Assembly: GCA_963513935.1 (NCBI GenBank)
Contig: OY740773.1
Coordinates: 102,223,291 to 102,287,290 of the forward strand
Direction: 5' to 3'
DNA from: Aphrophora alni
Taxonomy: Eukaryota > Arthropoda > Insecta > Hemiptera > Aphrophoridae
Length of the DNA stretch: 64,000 nucleotides
Notes under the pieces: model-generated
Seen by the model: the letters and a program-made list of their open reading frames with translations, nothing else
The model's database searches: none
What the model was told of the DNA's origin: nothing
Shown here: positions 11,701-23,700 of the stretch, one piece after another
How positions within the stretch are numbered: the first letter of the stretch is position 1
Layout of the letters: each line of letters begins with the position of its first letter
Made by a program: the position numbers and the translations under genes

Positions 11701-14700
11701 TACTTCATTGAAATTGAGTTGAACATAAATATAAATAGTAGAAGGCCCACCATCTAAGTTTTAAATTAGAATTGTTAAGGAAAGTATGACGTAGTTGAAT
11801 CATGACATCACAGGGAGAATTTAAAGTAATGTACAAACAAAATTAAATAAATAATAATGTAAAAGAAAGTAGATAGGAAAATAAATGGAACAATAATTAT
11901 TTAGTATATTATAATAAAAAATAAAGTAAGATCCCGAGAAAAAATTTAATGTAAAAAAAAAAGAAAATATAATGGTGGGTAAAGTGTATAGAAGGAAGCA
12001 GACACAAATTGGTGACAATATGTAACCATGATAATCCGACACAATAACACTTCGTAATTAGCTAATTTTGAAAAATGAGTCTTTTATGGACGATTTTGTG
12101 TTTTTATCAATAACTACCAAACGAGAATTTTTGAAAAGTAGGATTTGTTTTGGTCCCTAGAGACTAGATTTGAGTAAAAGTGGATAAAAATTAATTGATC
12201 ATATGGAAGCTACATCAAAATTTTAAGTTACAGAAAAAATGAAAAACATTTTATTAGTCATGGTCAAAATACAACCAATACCTAGTTTGATTAAAACAGT
12301 TCCATTTGATTAGATTCTATAGTGCTGCACAGTTAAAAGACAAACATAATTCCAGAAACCATTTGTTTAGACTCAAAATGGATATATCCCGATACTTGTT
12401 TACCAATCATATAACTTTCTCTATACTATATATAAAAAAGTACAAAGCAGTTTTCGGCCAATCAAATACACAAAAATGAATGCATGCAAAACACATACAC
12501 AAATGACATGACTGTTGATAAAATGAAAGGACATAAGTTATCTAGTTTACTCTTTCAAATCTAAACAAAACCCCTCCACTAAATTGCCATGATAACAGCT
12601 CAGGCTTAAACATCTGCCTGCTGACTCACCTCATCTTCCTCTTTTGCTTTTGACTGGCAGGGAAGGTGACTAATACAATGTTTTTAATTTTTAGTTTAAT
12701 ATTAATTTCGCTGATGCATTTGTTGCCAATAAAAGAAACCTCTCTCATAGTGAATCAATGGACCTTTTGTAATAAACAAAGGAGAACCTAGTTTAAGCTT
12801 GATTTATAGTTTGTTTAACTGAAGCACAAACAAGAAACTCTCTTGTGTGTGATTAAAGACAACACAACAGTCTGTCAACAGCTGTCATTTCCTGTACAAC
12901 TAACATCTAATTGATACAACTCCAGAAATGTTTCACATAGAATTTTTTGCAAACTCTAGATAAATCATCTAATATTTTCATAATACAAATTATTTAGATA
13001 AATCATCTAATATTTTCATAATACAAATTATTTATTTACTTTAAATTGTAAGAAATATTATACACATAATCCTATAGTTATAGAGGGAGAAACAACAGTG
13101 GCCTGGGAAAGGAAAGTTGTTTGTTTGTTATGCTCTATGGTTTTTGTAAGGAAATTATGGTTTTGTTTCAATTTAATTTGACTAGGCTTGGGTAGTTTTT
13201 CATGGGTGAATTGCACTGTATAATTTGTTTTGTGATATTTGGAGTGTGTGAGAGGATATTCGTAAGTATTTCACGTAAGCTAGGATTGAGGTCATAAAGA
13301 TTCTGTTTCTGGAAACTATGAATTATTGACCTTTACTCTGTGGAGATAAGGAGATATAAGCTGTTCAGTGGCCTGTCTTGGAAGTTCCGTTTATTTATTT
13401 AGGAATGGACAGTTTGTCTATTTAGCATATTCTATACAAATATTAAGATTTAATATTGCATAATTTAAGGAAATATACAAGCAAGTTTAATTTGAAATAT
13501 TATAAAACTTTATTCATTTATATATTTCATAAACTGTATCAACTAAATTAGAAAACATATGCCTAATTCAAAAATTGAAATTTTTTTTCACACCAGTAAC
13601 AAAACGAGATTATAAATGTTCTAAAGCAAACTCATCTCCGGAAGTGTTAGTAGATAATGAAAACCAGAGTTGACATAGATTGTCTAAAATAAGCAATATG
13701 GAGAAAGTTGGAGACATGGCGCATTGATATAGGTGTTGGGTAGTTTGTTAGATCAGAAATTGGCGTCTCTAGCTACTAAAGAAGATTTACAAACGTTATC
13801 GGCTGTTTTATAATTGCTTAAAGTAGTAGAAAATTTAGAATTGAAGAAGGAAATTCAAGATCTGCGTGAAAATCAAAAACATAACATAGATAGGTTAGAC
13901 AATTTGAAAGAGCATTTGTGCAGAAATAATTTAATTTTTAAGGCTTTGAGACACGAACAAGGAGACGATTATTGCAAAATAAATTATGATTTTAGTATAA
14001 ATGTTTTTTTACAAACGACAAAATATGGATGAATCGACCACATCCTACTGGACCTAGGAATCAAGTAAATGGACCAATAATAGCACATATATCAAAAGAT
14101 GATGATATTAACTGGATACTGGCCCAAACAAGAAATTTGAAGGGGACTAGCTATGTTGTTTATAGGGATTACTCTCAGGCAGCCAGGAAAAGGTGAGGTC
14201 AGTTAGGTGTTTTTAACAGCTGATGAGGAGTCAATCAGGATGACTAAATTAGTACCACAAAGAAAAAAGATGAGCTCTAAGTTAAAACCCCCCACTGAGC
14301 TGAAGTAACGTGCATGTAGCCCAGCCCATGAGGATATTCTTCCCTCTATATATTCCCTACTTCAGTTTTGCTTTGTTTTGGATTAAGATCACTCTTTCCT
14401 CATTCAACTATCCTGGAGGTGATTACTAAAAGGTCATTGCGACTAGGTCCACCATCCTACCAAACAAACCATGCAGCAAAACTAGTTCTACAGCTGTTAA
14501 GTAAAACAAGCACAACATTTACTGCAGGAACATCCAGGTCCCAAGGATAAGAGAACTTTCACTAAAATTATTTAATTTATTGGGAGATTTAATTGAGTTT
14601 AGTTATACATACAAGTCTAGATTAAATACAAAACAATTGTGCATACATTTTACTAGGATGGCCTTTGTAGATAGACAAACCTATCTACAAAATATGAGTT

Positions 14701-17700
14701 GGACACACAATGTTCTGTTTTTTTTTTAGTCAAAGTTTAACAGTTGACAGAGAAACAACAAATCATTATAAATCTTACCTGAGAGGATTGGGAAGCGATT
14801 CCACGGATAAGAGGAATCAACTCTTCTTGGAAAGTATCTGGCCACAATATCCGAGTGACTAGACCAAACTGCAGGGCCTCGCTTGCAGTCAGCTTTCGAC
14901 AAGCAAATAGTAATTCACTAGTCTGCACACAAAACACAACAGAATGATCAATTACTTTTATCTTAAAATATGAATTGGTTTCTTAACTAAAATATTAAAA
15001 AGGTGTTTACTGTCAACTGCAGAGTTTATTTAAACATGTACACAAAAAAATATGTACTAATAGAAAGTAAATAGAGATTAGGCCAAATAATAATAATAAA
15101 GTGAAGGATTTTCAAAAGATGGATTTTTAAATGTTTAATATCTTTATTTTATAGCAACAGAGAAATGAAGACGGTGGAGTAATGAAATATTGGGAAAATA
15201 CGGCTTAAAAACCTAGGCATGAAACCTGACAGTTCTCAAGACCGAACTACAGCGAGTTCAGGTAGTACATTCATCACAAAAAGTAGAATCCATGCTTTTT
15301 AGTATTAATAATACAGTTTATGTATAATCATAGGCTACAATAAAAACATGATTTTTTAAAAACAATTACAAAATCTAATTCTGCTTCCTAAAAATAAAAA
15401 GGTATTATTAACTTGGTTTAATCGAATATTTGTGTATATAAAAACTACTGTATAGGCCTAGTTTTAGGCTATAGTTCTTTTCTTAGGTTATATATTTAGG
15501 TTTACTTTCCAACATGCTTACGCTACTGGTCTTTGTTTTTCACTTGATAACAAGAGTTGATTTATACTCTTCAAACTATGGGTAATAGTTATTACAGTAA
15601 AGTCCTGGTAATACGAGCATCGGGAGTTCGAAGTTCTGTTTAATTCCAGCCAATGAACCCCGAAATAAAAAAATCAGCAAGATAAATCACAGTTCATGGC
15701 ATTAAGTACATGCAGAGCACTTTTTTAGTATCTTAATCGTATTTCTTAGAATCAAATTCGAGCCACTTTTTGTTGCTAAAAATATCTATGTTATTGTCAA
15801 GTTGACTGGTATAGCTGAATAGCTAAAACCGAAGTGACCTCGGCCTCCAATTAGCTTGAATTTTCGGGACTCTTACTGTATATCGACAATTGATGGCAAA
15901 TATCCAATTAAACCACATTAATAATATGAACAATCTATCATTATCAAATAACTTTAAAATGAAATAAAAGGGTAGCTGAGTTTTTTTAAATCGCTTCGAA
16001 ATAATAAAATAAAATTTACAAGGCCATTTTAAAATTTTAATTTTAGATTAAGTTACACCAAAACTAGAGACAAAAGTATGTTTAATGCCCCGAAAATATG
16101 AGCAAATTTAGTTTTATTAAATCAACATAAAACTGTAGAACTTTATAGAATGCATTTTTAAATTTAAAGAAATGAAAAATCCAGGATCTGTGATTAATGG
16201 AAATGTATGTGCAAATAAACTGGCAAATAGAATGTCAACAGCAAACTTTATAAAAATTAAGTCATTCTTTGATATATCCAAAAAGTATATTGGGATGAGA
16301 TTAGATTAGATTTAAACGAGAGGTTAAAGGGTTAAGTGGCCCCTGGGACCATGACCTTTGGCTTTTATGCAACTAAGCCTCTTAATTCTAGTTCAGTAGA
16401 TTAGTCCTTTCTACGATTTTTGGTAGTCCACTCACTAGCTCGTCGAGCGAGTGTTCACCAGGAGTTTGAAAACACTCAGTCCAACTTTTTCCTCTTAGTG
16501 CTCTCGATTTATTTTGAGCTTATAAAATATTACACTCCCAGGATATTTCCAATGGAGTCAAACAAGGAGTTTATTACCTTAAATGGGTAAGAAATAAATT
16601 TTTACGAGAAATCTGAAGTGATGAAACTAGTTAGGAAGGAAGATTTCGGGATATTACTAGTGAGAAGATGGTCAAAGTAAAAGAGATATAAAGGTGTATG
16701 ATCATAAATAAAAAGATCAGAGGGTCTATAAAAGTTGCAAGACTGCTTTAATTACAGCAGTTAACCTATCTCATAACTAAAAACATATATATAAATACTT
16801 ACTGCAGCATTACCAAGCATTGTTGGTAAAGTGATCGTAGCTGCTCCTTCAGGTACTTGTCCTAATTTCGCATAGGGTGTGTGGAATGTAGCTTTATCAC
16901 TAGCAAATACCATATCAAATAGTGGTAGCATTGTTACACCTAGGCCTACTGCAGCTCCATGGACTCCTGCTATTATAGGTTTAGCAAAAGTTGCAAGTGT
17001 TTTTACAAAATCCCTGAAACAAATAGGAGACTAAAAGTTTTCCGCAATTCTCTCTATTTTAAATATACATAGTGTTCAACTTATTTCAAGGATCCTTATG
17101 ATGCCTAAAACAATATTTTACCATATGCACTCCTGTGTTTCACAGTTATCTTATACTGGCATATCTGAGGAGAATATTTATCATTCTGAGGAGTAGTGAC
17201 TTCTCCTCAATTAAGAATTTCTGTTCATCTCATGCAGTTGAAGAGACAAGACCTAAGATAATGCTATAATGCTTTATCAAGCAAGATATTTATTATAGTT
17301 ATATTTTTACTTTCGGGAGTGGGAGATTTATAACACGAAAGAGTAATAATTATTCATTAATAACATATTTAGGAAACAGATTCCTTCCATTTTTTCCCCC
17401 TTTGACTGTGAAATATTTATGTTCAAATTCTAGTAATAGTGAACTTGCACACTCTATTGTATTTTAAGTACTAGGCGCATTTAAAAAGTAAGGGTCGATC
17501 AGTTATAAAGTGATTGGCATTATTGATTGGTTCACGCATCCACAGTAGCTTCATCTGGTACATTGGACATGTAACTGCCATAATGTCACCAGTCCATTGT
17601 TGTGCCTTTGCATGTCTGTGAATTTAAAATGAGTGCAAATATAAACAATTGTGTAAGTTGTGAAATGATTGAATTGTTATATGCAAGGACATAATGTTGC

Positions 17701-20700
17701 TGAAATTCACCATCAATTGTGTAAAACATATGGGCCTACTGCAATGAGTGAAAAAAGTAAGGTAATGGTGTTCCACGTATTTTGAAAATTTTGATTGTTT
17801 GGTTTTGATGAAATATTTAAAATTTACTTTTTTTAAGGTGCTAAGTTCAAAATTGTACAAGATTTTTACAAAGTCATCTATCCCCCCCCTCCCAAGCTGC
17901 AATACATCAATTGAGGTATAATGAATAGTAAGAATTTAAGTACAGAACCACATCTAAAATAACTTACTTGACTGCGGCAGCCAGCTCCAAAGCTGCAGAT
18001 TTTCTTTTGTCAGGTGTATGTTGGATAAGTGAAAAGATATCCACTCCTTGACAGAAAACATTGCCCGTAGAAGTGAGCAGTACAGTGCGACAAGTATCAT
18101 CTTTCTTTAAATGATTCAATGCGGTAATCAGCTCTTTCAAAATCTAACAAAAATACAATAAATATTACAGTTTCCTTATATAAGTAGATTAACATCAAGT
18201 GAGAGGCTGGAGTGGAGGAAGTTTCATAGTTAGGCCCTAATATAAACTGAAACTTTTATATTGTTTACACTGATGACCGACGGTACTTGATAGAATTCCA
18301 TTTTAACAAATAAAACACAATATTTCTTTTGTAAAATTCTATAATTTATTTGGTATATTTTTATTTAATTTGTAATAATTTATTTACTTCAACCTCTATT
18401 CAAGGTTGGTTAATACCTGTGTGAATGACCTGTGGGGTTTCCCCTGGGTCTTTGTGCTTTGTTTGTTAACGGGATTTTCCTACCTTTTATAATAATTATG
18501 TTGTGCTTTGTATTTAGTCTTGTAAGAGCCTCGTCAATGCCGTAACTGGCGAAACCATGGTCGGCTAGACCAAATAAATTATAGAATTTTACAAAAGAAA
18601 TATTGTGTTTTATTTGATAAACTGAAACTTTGAACGTGGCCGTTACAAACTCTGTGTTGTTCAACAACCACATACTATATTTTCTAATGAACATATTTCC
18701 TTGTAAGAGTTTGTGTTAGAAAGTTTTTGAAATAATTTTGTCATCTAAAATAGAAAAAACAAACCAATAGGACTATATGTGAAACAAGAGAAATAATATG
18801 ACGATAATTTTGCATGAATCTTGTTACTTAACCTCAAACTTATTTTATAGTTATTCTAATAAATCAGTTGTTGTTAAATTTGTAAACTTATTTGTTATGG
18901 TAACAAATGTTAAAATAGTTTAAACTGATAGACAACTGATTTGTATGCTATCGATATTGAAAGATATTGAATTCATGGATTAAGAAGTAAGTATAGACTT
19001 AGTGCATTTGTAATTTCTTGTCAATTAAGTAATAAGAAAACATGAAAATTCCACTTTCAATACGATGAACATATTGTCGAGTTCTTCAAATTGTGACGGT
19101 TGCTCAAATAATTTTCGAGACACAGCGTTTATTACATTTCAATTTCTACTCTCTACCAAAGAAGTGCTCACTTCTTTCCAATAATAATAATAATCCAGTG
19201 ATGTTAAAGATACGCTTGACAGTTTTTTATTTGAATAATGTGTGACATCACACAGGGTATCTTTCGCCATTATTCCAGCTTTCATTAGGAATTAATTATA
19301 GCTTACAATTTTACCCTGATGATGGGACAACATTGAAATTTTTTAAACTCCCATAGAGATTGAATGCAGGACCTCTTACACATCAAACAAGATCATTAGC
19401 CACTAGAGTAATCAGAGATTTGTATAAACTTTAACAAGTTTATACAAATGCTTTTGATGTTAATTAGTCAAATTCTAATTAGATGTCATAAAGCCATGTT
19501 CCGTAATATAATACCAACTGTCACAAAATTAAAAGTATCAATCCACAATCAAATGAAGCAGTTTAACAGGTTTGATATATTTTCTACTCTTTGAATCAAG
19601 ACTACAAGAGCGGAAATACAACACATAATAGAGTGTTTCAAAAATGTGTGTCCTAACATCAGGAAGTTATTAGTGGCATCAAAATAAAGAAGGAAAAAAA
19701 TCCTATTTATTTTGATGTCTTGAATCATTTACCGAAGTTATAACACATTTTTTAAACACTCTGCATAAACAAAACATATTCTTAATTATTTACTAACTTC
19801 CTAAAGCATCTGACTTAATAGTTTTTGATTGACTTACTGTCTCTTGACACTTTATTTTTAGGTTTCACCATCATTGATGTCGTCATCAGGTCATAAAATT
19901 TCACAATAAATACACATAAACACTAAAACACACCACTAATTAAATGTCACATAATTTACCATCATACATGAACTGCCCGTTAGGAGGTTGCGGCCGGTAC
20001 TGAGCCGGAATAGTTTATTGAATTGATTACTAGTCTGGCTGTTATTAAGATCCGACCATAAGTCAAACAAGAGGTTAGTTCCTATACAGATTTTTCATTT
20101 AGGAAACAATATCTGTTAGAATTGACTTCTTTGTATATTTCTAGTTCTTCAAGTGAATAGCCGTAACCGATATGTGAAGAATTTCAAGGTTGGTGTGGTA
20201 TTGAAAATTCACCTATGTAAATAAAGATATGAAAGTCACCTCTCAGGGCTCATTCCATAAATTTCAAACACTGACCTCCCCCCCAAACAGTCATGAGCAA
20301 AGAAATGCATCACATAGCCCATTTCAAAGCATAAGCCATTTCAATCATTTAGTGTAAGCTAATAATTTGTTCAGTGCAGTGAAGTAAAGTGAATTACAAA
20401 AAGAGAAGAAGAAGAAATAATAACAAAGACTCAAGCAACCAGGGGGGCTATTATACAAATGAATAAGAAAGGAGGAAAAAGAATTGGAACTGGAGTGCCA
20501 ACACACTCAGTTGAGATAATTTGTGTTCTAGCCATTTTCAGTGTATAATTATATCCATAAACAAATAAAACTTAATTAAAATACAGGAAGAAAATATTTA
20601 GTCAATTGGTAACTATGAAATGAAAACAAGTTTGTGAGTGAACTATTCCATACTCAACTTATAATTAACTAGTGAACATTAATAAATTCTATAAATATAC

Positions 20701-23700
20701 AATAAACCATCTTCTAAATTTTAAATGAACATAATTTCAAACTAAAAACAAAAATTCCCTAGATTATAAAAAAATCAGCTCATATTTTTCACCCACCCAC
20801 TCATCTATTTAGTAATTAAGAATATAAATAATAAATTTTAATTTGTGTATGTTAACGATTATTTTAATATATTGTGAACTTAGTAAATTAGTTCCCTGCA
20901 GACTTTGTCATGTCATATTCTCTGCCTATTTCATTTGTTTAATTACAATAATAATAAAATTGGCGAACCAACGATTGGGCCGAATTAAATTGTGGCCCAG
21001 CCAAGGAGCCCACCATACCAAAACTATAATAAATATAAATTAGGATGTAAAGGAATTCTAAATAATAAAATATGAATTGGCACTTGCGATTTTGTTGAGC
21101 AGTGCAAGATTACGTAGAAGGGGGGGAGAGGCGAGGAGTGGAGGGCTTGAACCAGCGAGCTGAGCGGGAGTCTGTTCCAAGAGCCGCGAGAAGGAAGACC
21201 GCTACGGGACAAGGTTAGTCCATTTTCGGCCACGTGCTAGCTATATTAAATGGTATGTTTTTCGGCCACTAGTAAGGCTTTATCTTGCCGTTATGTCTTT
21301 TTAATAAATTATAAATATTTCTGTAATCTAATTCGGCGCTCAAATAAAATATAACATTTAATTTCACTTGTGTTGCGTGCGTTCATTAGCGTCCTAACCC
21401 GACTCCTTGGCCCATCCTAACAAGATTCGGCTAAAGTGTACACGGTCTCCAACCAGCCGGAGCTTCCAGCTGGTCAAAAGAAGTGGAGACGGTCACAACT
21501 GGTGTCAGAAGTGGGATCCGACCGTCTCTGTTTAGGGAGACGGCCACAAAATCACCACAGCAATAATTTCAATATTACAAATTTTAATTTAGGATCTAGA
21601 TATTTAAGAAAGAAAGATGGCCGAACAGAACTATAACCTATGTTCAAAGCGTAATTTAAATACAAAATAGATTATTTACCTGAACATTTAGTGCGTTTTT
21701 CAGTTTTGTAGATACTGGTGTTAGAATAATTTGTACTAAATGATCGTACCGTCGCAAACTGATTTCTTTAAAACTATGTCGTGCTGCATTCTGCCTTGCA
21801 CTATATCTTTGCTTTTCTTCCCCTTCTTTTTTCTTCTCTGCATCAGCTGTTTCAGCCGAATTGTTTACAGCTAAACAAAAAACAGTAATAAGACTAGATT
21901 TTAGATAGCCTAACCTTAAAAAAAGAAAAATCTTATATTGTAGATTTATAAGATACAATACCTATATTGCTACATTGTTGGAGAAATGACTCTAAATTAC
22001 TCAATTAAATGAGAACAAACATTCTCAAATGCAAGTTTCCAAAACAAAATAGCTAATTGTTTCAAACTAAAAGGTGAGAAAGCTTTATTTAATTGTTTGC
22101 CATAATAAAATAAAAATTAATATTTTTATTATAAAAAAAAATTCTAAACAAAATTTTAACTAGGCCTACCTTTCAAATTTTAAAGGTATTATTATTATTT
22201 TTTACTAAACTGCGTTCAACAATTAATTGTCCTACTGAATCTAGTCAAATCTACTGACAAGAATTCAACCAAAATGCTAATTAAAAATTTTAACCTATCA
22301 CATAATTTTCACTACACTACGAATATATGAAAAAAAGAATTTCTAGTACGTTAAACATTTCACACAGATCTTTTCTGTGCCAAGATTAATTGTAGAGTAA
22401 TCTGGATAGCCATTTAAAATTCTGCTAGATATATTTTTAATGAAAAACTATAAGTTTGCTCCGACGAAGCAAACTATGTCTATTATTCAACAGAAAACAA
22501 TTAAAGGATCGTTGAATCAACCTAGGATTAAAATTTGAAATCATGAAAGGAGTCGTCAGATCTATAGAACTCTAGACCAACACATACATCTTAACATGCT
22601 GAAATATACTGTTATAGCAGAATTATAACTGTAAGATAATGAGGACTTCTAAAAGAAGAGATTCCTACTTATTATGCTCTTAACTCTACGTGTCCTTTCT
22701 GAATAAGAATCGCAAAAAGTTTACAAGGGTTATTTGAATGACAAACACAATTACCAGATCTTAATAGATTGTTTTAGGAGCAATAAAATCATTCTGAACA
22801 AAACCATAAGCTGTTTGTAACAAGATTCTATTCATAAGAGAATTATGACAATAAAGACCAGTATTAATTCTTTATAGTGCTTGATTATTTAAAGATAGCC
22901 TACAGGAGTGTGTGTGTGTGTGTGTGTGTGAATGCCGAAGGCAAACAATTTGAAAACTCAAGAGATTGTACTTTATTGAAATTTGCATGTGATCCGTATT
23001 TTGATTTAATAAACCTATTGTATTGCATTTTATTTTAAATTAATTTTGCATTCCATAATAAACATTATATATCTAATTTTGTACTTCCCTAGTATAATAC
23101 GAATAATTGTCCAATAACTACATATTAAAAATAAAATAAAGCTAGTATACTCAAACTGAAAAATACAATACTTACAACTAGTAGTAATAAGAGAAGTTTT
23201 CTTAAAAATTGGTGGCGGTACACCAGATGTGCTTGTACTAGGAGTAGCGGGTGATGTATTTGTTCCACTGGTATTGAAAAAATGACGAACTGTTTCCGCT
23301 AAACAGGAGTTCAAAGCTGCACTTTTTTCAACCATCTCAGTTGTAGTCCCTTTCTTCTTAGCTATTTTTACATTCTCTCCTTCAACTGAACTGGTAGATA
23401 TTTTTTTGTTAAGTGCTGCTTGTAGTTTTGGTGTTATTTTGCTTATATTTTTCTTAATAATGTTAGTAGTTGTAACACTTTTTTTGTATTCAATTCTTTT
23501 TTTCAACAATTCTGTTCGCTCAGGTTGAATATTTAGTTCTTTACATTTCTCACTTATTAATCTTTCTGCTCTTTCAGAAACCTCCATAATTACAGGTGAT
23601 TTATTTTCAGGTGTTGAAGTAGAGGCACCACTATCTATCAAAGATTGTACTTTATCTGTTACTTGTGAAGTAACTCCTTTTTTTGATAAGTCTGAAAGAG

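Noticed and set aside
18410..18694. Minus-strand ORF of 94 codons
   Set aside because: It lies across the inverted arm and core of the Penelope-like terminal fragment and is not protein-like.
23030..23175. C-terminal extension of the long minus-strand open frame
   Set aside because: A GTAAGT donor at 23175 joins in phase to the conserved hydratase exons. The extension is AT-rich, hydrophobic-looking intron translation.
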